This document shows positions 23,056-35,087 of a stretch of DNA of 64,000 nucleotides, piece by piece (the stretch's first letter is position 1; each line of letters opens with the position of its first letter). The DNA comes from Spisula solida (lineage: Eukaryota; Mollusca; Bivalvia; Venerida; Mactridae). Position numbers and translations under genes: made by a program. Where the stretch lies: positions 17,341,322-17,405,321 of the forward strand of contig OX365955.1 in assembly GCA_947247005.1 (NCBI GenBank), given 5' to 3'. The notes beneath the pieces were generated by a model. It saw only the letters and a list, made by a program, of their open reading frames with translations, did not search any database and was not told where the DNA came from.

Positions 23056-24122
23056 TCTGGTCATATGGATAACAGTGTCAGGTTTTTGTTGTCTGGCAAT
23101 ATGGATGTCTGTCCATATGGATAACAGTGTAAGGTTTTTGTCGTCTGGCCATATGGATAACAGTGTAAGGTTTTTGTCGTCTGGCCATTTGGAAAACAGT
23201 GTAAGGTTTTTGTCTTCTGGTCATATGGATAACAGTGTCAGGTTTTTGTTGTCTGGCAATATGGATGTCTGTCCATATGGATAACAGTGTAAGGTTTTTG
23301 TCGTCTGGCCATAAGGATAACGGTGTAAGGTTTTTGTCATCTGGCCATATGGATAACAGTGTAAGGTTTTTGTCGTCTTGCCATATGGATAACGGTGTAA
23401 GGTTTTCGTCGTCTGGCCATGTGGATAACGATGTAAGTTTTTTGTCGTCTGGCCATATGGATAACAGTGTCAGCTTTTTGTCGTCTGGCCATATGGATAA
23501 CCGTGTAAGGTTTTTGTCGTCTGGCCATATGGATATCAGAGTAAGGTTTTTGTTGTCTGTCCATATGGATAACAGTGTAAGGTTTTCGTTGTCTGGCCAT
23601 ATGGATAACAGTGTAAGGTTTTTGTTGTCTGGCCATATGGATAATGGTGTAAGGTTTTTGTCGTCTGACTGTAAGGATAACAGTGTAAGATTTTTGTTGT
23701 CTGGCCATATGGATAACAGTGTAAGGTTTTTGTTGTCTGTCCATATGGATAACAGAGTAAGGTTTTCGTCGTCTGGCCATATGGATAACAGTGTAAGGTT
23801 TTTGTTGTCTGGCCATATGGATAATGGTGTAAGGTTTTTGTCGTCTGACTGTAAGGATAACAGTGTAAGGTTTTTGTTGTCTGGCCATATGGATAACAGT
23901 GTAAGGTTTTTGTCGTCTGTCCATATGGATAACAGTGTAAGGTTTTTGTCGTCTGTCCATATGGATAACAGTGTAAGGTTTTTGTCGTCTGTCCATATGG
24001 ATAACAGTGTAAGGTTTTTGTCGTCTGTCCATATGGATAACAGTGTAAGGTTTTTGTCGTCTGTCCATATGGATAACAGTGTAAGGTTTTTGTCGTCTGT
24101 CCATATGGATAACAGTGTCCCA
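23056..24122. repeat. 36-bp minisatellite, about 29 copies
   Basis: The unit starts 'ccatatggataacagtgtaa' and ends 'ggtttttgtcgtct'. It is 36 bp, a multiple of three, so frames stay open across the array on both strands and give long spurious translations (12-residue units such as TVIHMDRRQKPY). Left-hand copies vary; the rightmost six or so (about 23900-24115) are practically identical. A larger unit of about 180 bp, with 'ctgactgtaaggataacag', occurs twice near 23660 and 23850. Confidence 0.95.
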
Positions 24123-24361
24123 TTGGTCTGAAACATACATAGATGTACAATTCTTTGCATGCTCTATAGAGCAATGCATTGCATCACATTCCTTCTTTGT
24201 GTGGATGCTTTCAAGAAATGTTTGTTCTATGACTTATACATGTTGATGATATGTAACTGTGTGTAGCAGACCTCCAGACAAGTACTGGTTCCTGTTTTGT
24301 TCTGAACAACAGAACAAAATTGCATGTTTAACAACTGTTGGAAGCAAAATAATTTGAGTTA

Positions 24362-24651
24362 TTATACATGTCCCAATTTCAGATGAACCACGCTGTCAAC
24401 GGAGAAATTTCTTTGTTGAAATGTAAACTCCTTGGTTTCTAGGTGTAATATGACCGGAATGTCGGTATCTTGTAGGGATTTCCTTGACATTCTAACTATA
24501 TCATCCTGATGGTTCTTTGGAGAAACTTTTGCATATGATGTTCTCTTTCTAATACATGCATCATGATGTTCATACCCATGTACGGCAAGGAAAGCCAGCA
24601 TGCCATATTTCCTTGTGCCTTCTGACCTATTCATATCTGGGCAAATATGAA
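24362..24651 (-). pseudogene. Coding relic of an unidentified transposase-like protein
   Basis: An open frame of about 95 codons, stop at 24362, contains VIHICPDMNRSEG, GMLAFLAVHGYEHHDACIRK and SYAKVSPKNHQDD. The mix of charged and conserved-looking residues is unlike the flanking AT-rich frames. Same strand and same terminal-inverted-repeat element as the relic at 22671-22919, so both probably come from one gene, separated by the minisatellite. Family not recognised; homology was not tested. Confidence 0.45.
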
Positions 24652-25605
24652 TGACTGGATAATTCAGTTTACTAGAATAGATTTTTTAAATTAAAATTGA
24701 AGTAATTTTCTGCTGCCAGCGGAAGAAGATCTGCCATATCTACTACGCATGGTGTTATGTATAGTGATATGATTCTCCTAAAATCAGTTCAGTATCGTGC
24801 ATACTAACATTTATTTCCAAAGTTACCTTATGTATTGAGCCAAAAGGGCTCATCAACATTCTATAATTATTCTGTAGACTTTCCTACGTGGATAACTTCA
24901 TGCATTATACAATATGCAAATAACTTAGTTACATAACTAACTAAAAACTACTTACTTATGTCAGGAAATGATACAATTTGTATATTTAATGAATATAATA
25001 TTATAAGAGCCAAAAGGGCGCAATTGTATTGAACTCATTTATGATAAGCGCCTATAAAATCTCTTTATTTTAATAATGATCATTACATTTAAGCAGTATA
25101 AAGGATATATAAGTATTTACCTTAGTTTATTTCAATTAAAAGTTCAAAATATCACACAATTATATGACTAGATAATGCGCTCTATAGATACACAGTAAGT
25201 CCATACAGGAAATATTAATCAGCAATTGTCCAGAATTTATTGTGGTAAAATAAACACCTTGATAATGTAAATTAATGCCTTCATACCACAGAACATGCTT
25301 AATGAGTTAACAGATTAATATTTTCTCATAAGCAAGAAAAAACTGAGAAGGGCTTATCAGCATAGTGTATTGCTGATGAGACCTTTTGGCAGAAAAGTTT
25401 TGTTTATGAGTCCTTTTGGCAGTATACATATTCGGGATTACAAAATGGTACAATATATCAAAGTAACATATTTTGATAAAAATATTGGAACTGGTGGTCA
25501 ATAAGTTTCTAACATAAAGTTCATATAAAAAACATTTAAAATTTGTAAAAATATCATTTTTGACCAAAAATGTTGTTGAGCCCTTATGGCGTTTAACCGA
25601 CGATA

Positions 25606-25668
25606 TGTTGTAATAGCTCAGACGGTAAAGCCCAGGAATTGTAACTGAGCCATTCGAGTTCAACCCAT
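25606..25668 (+). repeat. tRNA-derived SINE head or tRNA-like relic
   Basis: Directly next to the right end of the 3.4-kb element lies 'taatagctcagacggtaaag' (A-box-like, tRNA D-arm pattern), followed 30 bases later by 'cattcgagttcaaccc' (B-box-like). Spacing and order match a tRNA. The arms do not pair well enough for a functional tRNA, so I read it as a SINE head or tRNA pseudogene. Confidence 0.45.
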
Positions 25669-25669
25669 C

Positions 25670-26303
25670 AAAGAATTGTATACTATTTTTGTGAATTCTT
25701 CACAATATTTTTACTGATATTTTTATATTATCTTTGTGGGTATTCAGGATTTGTTAACTATATATTTGCTTTTTTATCTTGTTCATTGTTTAATTCAATT
25801 CAGCTAATATGGCAAGAACATAAAATCATTACAATACAAACGTCACTTCATCTGCTGTATCAGTGTCTGAGTTACTGTCACACTCAGACACGCTGTATCT
25901 GTAACTTCGTCGCAAGATGAGACGTGATTCACAAGTCGCTCCAGTACATCTTCGATGGCTCTATCTAGCTTTCAATATTGTTCTTTAATTGCCTTAACAT
26001 GATTACAAGAATGTGACCATTTTTGCAGCCGTTAAATTTAAAAGCATCGTTCAACAGAGTCTAAACATCTGATAACTTGAATGTCTTTTAAACTTATTAA
26101 GATGAATAAAGAAAGAAATAAAAAGTGCAGATATATTGACAAGGTTTCGAACCAACAACCAAAAATACTGATATCCTTACGGAGTATAATCTACGCACTA
26201 AACCTCTAGGTTACGAAGTTTTTCTACTTGATGGGTGGTTAAATCTACATGTATTTATAATACCAAACCTTGACCATGGTACACCTATTTTAATCAATTG
26301 ACA
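25670..26303. other. Non-coding DNA between two transposons
   Basis: No gene seen. It contains a second tRNA-like stretch on the minus strand (26141-26217). Confidence 0.55.
26141..26217 (-). repeat. tRNA-derived SINE head, minus strand
   Basis: Minus strand: 'taacctagaggtttagtgcg' (A-box-like) followed about 45 bases later by 'ggttggttcgaaacctt', a near-perfect B box. No CCA or clear acceptor stem, so a SINE or tRNA pseudogene is more likely than a functional tRNA. Confidence 0.5.
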
Positions 26304-26719
26304 TAGTCACGGATAGACACCGTACACCGGATATAGCCCCCTAAAATGAAAGTAAAAGTGGAAATCGATTTCGGACGACGGTAAGTTTTCGATGATTATT
26401 CTATAAATATTTATGTGATCCACTTGAAGTGAACAGATTTAAGCAGCGGAATGTTTATTTCAAAGCACCAATGTGGTCTGATCTTTCCATATTTCTTGAC
26501 AAGCAGCATCGAAAGGTATCACTGTTGAAGGACATGGCAGAAAAACGTACAATTTCCTTTTATTACAGCTAAATTATGCGTTTTCCAGGACACTGTTTAG
26601 ATTTAAACTTTAACCTGTCATGTTCTTCATCTATGTTTAATCCCTCATTAGTAAACACCAACTAACAAGCATGCAATTGAAGAAAAACAACATTGTCTTG
26701 TGTACGGTATCTAGCATTT

Positions 26720-29378
26720 TACTGTACCGTATCTAGTTTTTTCCATCTAGACACTGTACGGGGTTTAGTGGGGTGTACGGTATCTAGTAATTATATTAGT
26801 TTGGCTTTTTTAATGAATACATGTATGTTTTGTAAGCATTTTGGGTTAATATCGATTATTTGTCACAAATAGTACGTATTGATAATAAAACATAACTCAT
26901 TCTTTCATTTTTAATTTATACGTTCTGGGGACAAACTTTATTCTTTTCTTGTATATATATGTGGGGTGATCAAAAGAAATGAGAAAAACGCTGTAAAATG
27001 ACAATCAATACTGATACAAACAAGAAAAGTTGTATGCCTATAAGAAAATATACACTCTCTCTGTCTGCTGAGTTTTATAAATATTCGTTAATTACTTGAA
27101 TAGATATCAGTAGTTTTACAACCTTTGGTACAGTGACTCGCCCCACACGATTGACGTCAATGACGTCATGTACGTTAACGGTTTTACTATTCGAACGTCA
27201 CATTGCTCCAATAAATCGCTCATATCTCTTTATGTATTGCATAAATTTACCATTTATTCAGTATTTAGCAAGAAAAAGTTTGTTTGTATAAAAACATTTC
27301 AATTGAAATAAAACATCAAGAATATGTTAAATAGTTATTCGATCATTCTAAAGGCGGATTCTGTGTGTGACGTCCGTTTTAGCGAGTGACGTTCAAAATT
27401 GACCGCTCATCTAATGCATTTCGGGCCTCTACTTGATATACTGATTTTATTTTCCGTCAAAAACATTTTGTACTAACGATATATAAGAATACGTCCGGCA
27501 GACTTCTCTCTCGAAGCCCGTTTCATCATTTAAAAGGTTTGTTCAGCTTTCTCCTTGTCTGTAATAAAACTGTATATTTTCAAGCTGTAATTTTTCGCAG
27601 ACGTGGTTTTCGATTCGGTACAGTTAGTTTAGTCATATATTTAAAACAAACACATTTACATCAAAACCGTTTCAATCCATGATTATTCAATGCTTTGACG
27701 TTATGTTAAGTTATTTGACAAATGTTGCAGGAATAATTAATACAATATTAGACGTATGCTTTTCCATATCATACGGCGACAACTGACGCCGTTTTGATGT
27801 GCGGCGACATAGCGCGACACCTTATATATAACGTTATATTAATAATTCTAACACTGTCTGTAAGTTTTATATAAAATGTAAATATTTTTATAGATATTTA
27901 AACAAACAATAAGTTATAAATATTCAATTAACATCAGTGGGCCAAATAATGGACAATAAATCAACTTCAACAGTAATTATTCATCGGCGGAGATAGCGAT
28001 TTTGCACATCTGTCATCAGTGGGTAGGATGTTAAGCGGTCAAGATTACGATTTTAAGTTTAAAATATGTATTTGTTTGGGTAATTAATGCAATAGAAATG
28101 GTGTACATAAACGTTTTATGACATATATGTTTAGCAACAGTCGCGATATACAAACTGATGGGAAAATAGCGTATTCGTCCCAAAGTATTTCGTACCAAAT
28201 AAAAACATCATTGCACAGTTTAGCAAATACAATATTTTGGCAATGTTACATCATTGAATCATTTGTTTTCATATCATTTAGATACTTTTGAGTCAAAATA
28301 AGGACACTAACCCCCGTAAAGAATAGCTAACCCCGGTACAGCAAATAACTAGATACCGTACATTAATCAAAGCACTGAAAGTACTACTGTGTGGCGTACT
28401 GATGCCACTAAATCCAATATCGAATCCAGGTTGTATCATAATTTTATGTCACAGTTCTGATAAGCCCACCCTTACTCAAACATTTTTGCTGCTAAAGACA
28501 CCAAGAGAACCAGCAGTTACCTGCAACTTACTTAAAGTAACTATGCTGAGCATCAATGAAGGGATATTTACAAATACCATTTTTAACGACTTGGAGAATT
28601 CGATAAGTGACTGTTTATTCTCCGTATGACCACGCATGTTTTAAAATTAAATGTAAATGACACTCTATATTTACGTATGTAAAAGGGGTAAACATGGCGT
28701 CGCTCACACATATCGATCGGCCGATTAATGCTTTAAAAACAAGTTTTACATTTTATAAAACCTTAAAGTATTAGCTTTTAAAACAAGCTTTAATGAACAA
28801 AATCGATCGAATATTAAATTAATAATTGATGATTTTCGACCGTTGATTGAATTTTTATTTGGTATAAAACGGGATATTTTAAACTTACTTTTACGCGGAA
28901 CGGATTCTTACTCGTCGCCGTGGATTTAATAATTAGGGTATCGTGTTGAATGTTGTCTAACAGCGAGACATATATCTCTGCTTTACTACAAGCTTTAAAT
29001 ATTCAAAATCGGATACTAGATACGAAAATAATGAGGTCTTATATAAAGCAGGGTAGAAATTGACTAGTGCGTTTAACGCTTACCGCGGTAACATTGTTAA
29101 TCGGCCGATCGATATGTACGTAGAACTATTTCAGTTCCCCCCACCAGCTATATATAGCATCAATGTTTGTATACAACATAATTAGGTAATCGTCTGCAAT
29201 GTGCAGCGGCGGAGTGATTTACATACGTTACAGTATACGATTGAAAACCGTGGGAACTATTTTAGATTCCCGCCACCAGTGAGAACATTCTTTGGTAGTA
29301 AAAATATAGTCCGTTGCGGAATGATTTGCTATAAATATCCTCTAAAAATAAAAGTCTGATATAATTGTTGGTCTTAAT
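26720..29378. other. Interior of the 5.3-kb element, no coding sequence seen
   Basis: AT-rich, with subterminal 'accgtatctag' motifs near the left arm and an inverted group at 28310-28366. Open frames are short and carry no recognised domain. Confidence 0.6.
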
Positions 29379-31008
29379 ATACTAGTCAAAACTTCCAACG
29401 CAACATTATAACTTTCCGCATTTTCATCATTTATTGTTAGTTTTAATAAAAAAATTGACCTGTTCTATTCGAGATCATTTGTTACAGAGCGTTATTGCAA
29501 TCCGCACGATTTTCGCGTGATTTTATCGAAATTATTGATTTTTGACATTTAGAGCTCCAACTATGGTGCGTGAATCACGTGCAAATCAGAGATTTTAAAA
29601 AATCACGATTTTTTTCTCGAACGTTTCTCCGTCACTATAGCACATTGAGTTTGTTCGAATTTAGCTTTACAATGCCGAGATTACGCATAGAACAACGCGG
29701 AAGGGCCATTGGTATGTTACATGCTGGTATGTCAAAACTTCAAGTCGCTCGAATTCTTAGATGATCTACGTCAACTATCTCCAGACAATTTGATAAATTC
29801 AACCAAACGGGTAAGCTTCCGTATTTACAAAAACTGTTTTTTAAAAATTGTTTTCTTTTGTTCTATCACCAATTTTAATTATTTCTTACATAACTTAGTT
29901 CTGTTCATTTATGACGTTTCATGTGACGTAGCCGACTTGCCAAGACGTAGCCGTGGACGTGTTACAAGTAGACAGCAAGAATGCTATTCGATTGCGCCAT
30001 CTTCGTAGCAAATCTTTACCAGCCACAACAACTGCCCTGGTAGTTATTGTCACGCATAATAGACCAATTAGTGATCAGACCGTCCGAAATAGATTACGTG
30101 AGCGAGGTATTCTTTGCCGACGTCCTTATATTGGACCTGTGTTACAGCCTAGACATCGCCAGGCACGTGTACTTTGGTGCGCTACACATAGAAGATGGCA
30201 AGCTGTTCATTGGAATCGCGTCATATTTTCAGACGAATCAAGGTTCACCCTGAAGAAGACAGATGGTCGTGTACATGTTTATAGACGTCGAGGTGAGAGA
30301 TATAGTGACGCCTGTGTTGTGGAAACAGACATATTTCGACGTGTATCCGTTATGATGTGGGGTGGCATTACCCATAATGATAAGCTTGGGCTCGTCGTTA
30401 TTCCGGGCAATCTTAACGCACTGACCTATCGTGACCATATTTTACACAACGTCATTCTTCCGTACGTTGGCGTCAATCATGGAGACGTCATATTCCAACA
30501 GGACAATGCTCGTCCTCACGTTGCTCGTGTTTGTATGAATTTCCTTCAGAATAACAACATTGACACTCTGCCTTGGCCAGCCTACTCGGCGGATCTAAAC
30601 CCCATAGAACATCTTTGGGATGAACTTGATAGGAGGGTTCGGCGACGTCAAGTTCAGCCCCAAACATTACAAGATTTGACTAACGCTCTTATTCAGGAGT
30701 TTGCCAATATTCCGATAGCCTTTGTTGGGCGCTTAATAAGCTCAATGGGACGTAGGTGTCAAGCAGTTCTTAATGCACCAGCTACTAGACAGTATTGTTG
30801 TTAACGTCGTTAATTTGAATTAGTGTGGTCACGTGCTAGTGATATACATTCCGTCGTCCTGATGCAATATTTGTTAAATGTTTTATTGCAATATTGTGAT
30901 AAACTGATTGGCCTATTTTGTTGTAAAGAAAATCCTTCATTCTATCTACAAATAAAATAAATATTTACTATTATATACAGTGTTGCGTTGGAAGTTTTGA
31001 CTAGTATA
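29379..31008 (+). mobile_element. Tc1-type transposon, nested and inactivated
   Basis: The terminal inverted repeats 'actagtcaaaacttccaacg' (left, 29381-29400) and its complement (right, ending near 31006) continue to 'caaca' and sit next to TA on both sides, as expected for Tc1/mariner. The 1.6-kb element holds one broken transposase gene in the plus orientation. It lies wholly inside the 5.3-kb element, so it inserted later. Confidence 0.9.
29673..30804 (+). pseudogene. Tc1 DD34E transposase pseudogene
   Basis: The N-terminal helix-turn-helix starts at 29673 (MPRLRIEQRGRAIGML) and is stopped by TGA at 29762-29764 in ILR-stop-STSTISRQF. About 115 bp of foreign or intron-like DNA follows from a gtaagc at about 29810 to about 29930. 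Coding then resumes (ADLPRRSRGRVTSRQQ) and shifts frame near 29970. From there to 30804 the catalytic region is intact: IFSDESRFT (first Asp), IFQQDNARPH (second Asp) and SADLNPIEHLWDEL (Glu), with 34 residues between the second Asp and the Glu, which defines DD34E. At least one stop and one frameshift inactivate it. Confidence 0.9.
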
Positions 31009-31989
31009 TAAGTAAATGTTGGTAATGTAAACAAATCAGGTCCAATGATACGTGTAACCTGTGTTGCGTGCTTGTAATATTGTTCAAATCATAGAACTAT
31101 TTATTTGCCGAGGCCTAATGCGTTAAATTGGTCGTAAGCTGAAAAGTGGTAATATCATTGTGTGGCGTTTACGCCACACAAAAATGTTATTATCGCTAGA
31201 TACCGTACACAAGAGAATGTTGTTTTTCTTCAATAACATGCTTGTTAGTGGGTGTTTACTAAGGAGGGTTTAAACATAGGTGAAGAACATGACAGGTAAA
31301 AGTTTAAATCTAAACAGAATCCTCGGAAGCGCATAATTTAGCTGTAATAAAAGGAAAATGTACGTTTTTCTGCCTTGTCCTTCAACAGTGATACCTTTCG
31401 ATGCTGCTTGTCAAGAAATATGGAAAGATCAGAGGAAATGACCACATTGGTGCTTTGAAATAAACATTCCGCTGCTTAAATCTGTTCACTTCAAGTGGAT
31501 CCCATAAATATTTACAGAACAATCATTGAAAACTTACCGTCGTCCGAATTCGATTTCCACTTTTACTTTCGTTTTAGGGGGTTATGTCCGGTGTACGGTG
31601 TCTACCCGTGATAGTCCAAAACAGAAAACATTGTGTCACGTGACTGCCACATTATCCTGCACGGACTTATACGCACGGATATTCATGGATGACATGTTAA
31701 AAGTGACAGGCAATAACTTTGTGAAAGTGCTGACCGGTCAAGTAAACAGTTTTGGATGACTTACTGTATGTGTTCAAACAGTGTATGAATAAAGTTCTGT
31801 ATTTTGAACTGTATGGTATTTAAGAGGGATATTTAGGACGTCGTATAAGTTTACAATGTTCATAAACACATTGCATTAAATGATTTATTGGTTATTTTAC
31901 GTGATTTCAACATAAACGAGACATTTTCCTACTGTGATTTATCTGGATATATTGCTGCTTCAACAATAAAACTGTTACACTTTGACACG

Positions 31990-34828
31990 ATGTGGCTAAC
32001 GCGATTTCTGATGGTGTATTGTTTGAGTGTTACAGTTGATATTGTGAGTTCACAGACTTCAACGGTAACAACACCACTTGGGGAGATTATCGGTACACAG
32101 CGAACTACGTCGTTTAATGGAGAATCAATCACGGTGAAACAATACCTAGGAATACCCTATGCACAGCCTCCGGTAGGAGATCTTCGGTTTCGCAAGCCAG
32201 TGCCTTACGGACCATTGAAGTCGCCGTTTGACGCGTCGTCGTACGGTTATATCTGTCCACAGATTTTAAGCCCTACTGAACCACCTGTCGGGGTACAAGA
32301 CGAAGATTGTCTTCATTTAAATGTGTTTGTACCGGTTGAATCCGCCGACAGTTCGTCGGGATACGCTGTGATGGTGTGGATCCATGGAGGAGGATTTATT
32401 CTAGGTTCTTCAGATGCATACGATAGCAATCTTCTGGCTGGATTTGGTAACGTCATTGTTGTTACTATAAACTATCGACTAGGTCCGCTAGGTTTCCTCA
32501 GTACTATGGATTCGAACTGTCCGGGAAACTTTGGTTTATGGGACCAACAGCTAGCCATTCATTGGGTTAGAGATAACATTGCATCGTTCGGCGGTGATGT
32601 TGATAGAATCACCATATTTGGAGAATCAGCGGGCGCTATAAGTAGTACTATGCATGGCATGTTCCCTGACAACGCTGGCTTATTCAAAAGAATGATTGTT
32701 CAGAGCGGATCACCTTCGGTCCGATCTATGAACTGTTCCAGGGACACTCTTACTAGCACAACCTTCATTGCAAGCCAATTCAAATGCGACGCTGAGGATA
32801 CTGCAAAAATGATTGAATGTTTCCGTCAGATTGGTTGGAAGGCGTACATGGATGGCATCAATGCACTCAACAATAACTTTGAAAACATCGAATATGTTAT
32901 TTTTGACCCAGTTGTGGACAACGACTACATACCAGTTGAGCCCAGACATGTATACGAAATGGTTAAATCTAAAAATTTAGACGAAATTGAAGCCCTTAAA
33001 TCCTTTGATATGATGTCAGGAATGAATGCATACGAGGGAGGGTATTATATTATGTTTTTCATCCAGGAAGACAAAGACCAGTTCGAGCCAACGAGGGAGG
33101 AAATGAGATCCTTATATCTACCAATAGTCACCGATCTTGTGTATAATCGGCAATTCACTGACGCAGTTATGAAACTTGTAGAACACGAGTATACCAACTG
33201 GACGAATCCTGATGATTTTCATGAAATTCGTATGCAGTTTCAACGCATATTTGGAGACACTGGTTTCGCCGTTCCTACTGTTGAATACGCAAGACTGCAG
33301 CTTTCGTCCCCTCCCACTTCAAGGTCGTATGTGTATAAATTTATGCCAAAACCAACAACCATGTCGCCCGCTACTCCCGACTGGATCCCCGGTGCTAACC
33401 ACGGTGACGACTTGGGATTCGTGTTTGGGTTTCATAACAACCCGAATGCGGCCGATTGGGAGATTGAACTGTCCAAACACATGATGCGTTACTGGACAAA
33501 CTTCGCCAAAACTGGGTAAACATTTTTGCTTGTTTTACCTACTAACATCGTCCGTACTAGCTTTGCCAATAACGTTTGTACATGTATTATTTTGTCTTAC
33601 ATGTGTCACCTCAAGATGCGCTCGTTCTGCAATATTGCATGGCTCTGTATCAAATCGTGTCATCAAATGTCACGCTGGCGTTTTAGTTTTTATCCTTTCT
33701 AGGGCTAAGCTGTCCTTCGTACTGCGTACGTAGAAATCCATGCATAATATTCTCTTTTATATTCAGTTCGATTTAAGAAATGGACACATGTTTAAATTAT
33801 CGAAAGAAACATTTACTGACTTGAATATTATAGAAGATGTTGAACTGCGTTTCACGTGTTATACACACACTTTTACATACTCTTCAAACTGAAATATGCA
33901 GTTTGTCCTAATTTACGAATGCGGTTTAAATTTAAATACATCTGTAAATACATACGGATCAACGCTTAATATTTACTTATTCTTAAGTTACCGAATACAC
34001 TCTCTATAGTCCGCCTATGATAATACTTGCCTTTATTTAAAAATGAAAATTTAGGTCACAAACCACTAAATAAAATTGTTATTTGCTAAAGCTCAATGTA
34101 AAGTGGCAATTGTCTGCCCGTGAAAGTCTGTCGCCAGTTGACTAACCTATATCATTGGAAATAAGTAAAAAAAACAAGGGGGTCAAGAGGCGATAGACAC
34201 ATTTTTACAGACGCGCGGACCGATCCAATGTGGGTTTTTACCCAACTCTACTTTCGCTATGTCAACATGTATAGCTCGCCAGAGCTAACTCTAGCCGTAT
34301 CAATGAATTATTGATTTATCATGGCTAATATAATCACTGCACGGTCGAATGGTCGCTTGTTATCAGTGTAGATTGAAATAATACGAGTAAATGCATTAAA
34401 AGTGATTATGCACAAGATTGAAGAAACAAGGACATCAAAAATGCATTTAATATTCATTTTATTTGTAAACAAAGGCTGGTGTTATCATCGGCTGATAATA
34501 CCTTAAAATATTACACTGTGGAATATATTGAATTGTATTTGCTTTTAGAAACCCCAACCTGCCTATACACGAAGGACCCGAATGGAAAGAGTATGACCTT
34601 GAGGATCAGTTTTACATGGAGTTGAACGAAGGTCTGCCGAATGATTCACTCAAGCAATACCTCTACGCTGAAGAATATAACTTCTGGTTAGATGTATTTC
34701 CAAAGATAGTTGAACAATCTGACAGACACATGGAAGGACATGGAACGTGTGAAACAGGCGGAGGAGTTCAGATGAAAATTAGATCTTACGTCATCGCTAT
34801 TACACTGATTGTTTGTCTGTTTGTTTAA
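31990..34828 (+). CDS. Secreted type-B carboxylesterase (cholinesterase-like), 2 exons
   Basis: Exons 31990-33515 and 34549-34828 join in phase 2 (Lys-Thr-Gly-Asn-Pro) and give 601 residues, usual for the family. I chose the ATG at 31990 because the next 22 residues (MWLTRFLMVYCLSVTVDIVS) form a signal peptide; an in-frame ATG lies at 31888. Alpha/beta-hydrolase features: YLGIPYAQPPVGDLRF, oxyanion HGGGF, nucleophile elbow FGESAGA (Ser213), Glu349 in NAYEGGYY and His471 in ANHGDDLGF. The triad is complete with spacing like acetylcholinesterase, so the enzyme should hydrolyse esters; the substrate cannot be told. The last 20 residues are hydrophobic, suggesting a GPI signal or membrane anchor. 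The gene starts 380 bp after the 5.3-kb transposon. Acetylcholinesterase proper is possible, but I cannot confirm its peripheral-site residues. Confidence 0.9.
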
Positions 34829-34953
34829 ATATGTGAGTTCACTAACAGTCTGTTCACCTTAAGAAACAATGATCATGTACAAACTTAAGTAAAACACTGC
34901 TCAAAAGAATTAATGGAACATTTATAATTTTGCTATTTTTAAGGTTAATCGTG
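34829..34953 (+). other. Carboxylesterase 3' flank
   Basis: No AATAAA lies in the first 125 bases after the stop. The first AATAAA is at about 34969-34974, within the terminal repeat of the mariner relic that begins at 34954, so the mature 3' end may be set by transposon sequence. Confidence 0.4.
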
Positions 34954-35087
34954 TATAGGATCTCCAAAAATAAATTTTACAGTTTCAGTGTTTATTCATC
35001 TCAATACTCTGCTATTGCTATTGCAAGGAAAACTTGCACATGTAATCAACAAAAGATGTAAGTTTTTTTCTGAGACCAGTTTTAAAG

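Larger units (their letters stand above)
22228..25606. mobile_element. 3.4-kb terminal-inverted-repeat DNA transposon relic
   Basis: The ends are inverted copies: left 'atatcgtcggttaaatgcca' continuing into 'taagggctcaaca', right the complement, with one difference in the first 33 bases. Inside, the motif 'gagcccttttggca' or its complement occurs at about 22440, 22498, 24838, 25008, 25375 and 25405, as subterminal repeats do in several DNA transposon groups. Two transposase-like coding relics on the minus strand (22671-22919 and 24362-24651) flank a 36-bp minisatellite. No convincing target-site duplication was seen, so I cannot assign a superfamily. Confidence 0.7.
26307..31611. mobile_element. 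5.3-kb DNA transposon with about 415-bp terminal inverted repeats
   Basis: The left arm (26307-26719) and right arm (31193-31611) are inverted copies with few differences over their whole length, from TCACGGATAGACACCG through 'agtgaacagatttaagcagc' to 'gtgtacggtatctag'. A 3-bp TAG flanks both ends (26304-26306 and 31612-31614), a possible target duplication. The motif 'gtacggtatctag' also recurs inside at 26730-26790 and, inverted, at 28346-28366. No transposase of its own was seen; the only coding content is the nested Tc1 relic. The superfamily is uncertain; 3-bp duplications fit Harbinger or CACTA-type elements. Confidence 0.75.

Noticed and set aside
23078..24179. Frames of 200-360 codons on both strands
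   Set aside because: Produced by the 36-bp minisatellite, whose period is a multiple of three.
25606..25668. Functional tRNA gene
   Set aside because: Box-like motifs exist, but acceptor and anticodon stems do not pair convincingly.
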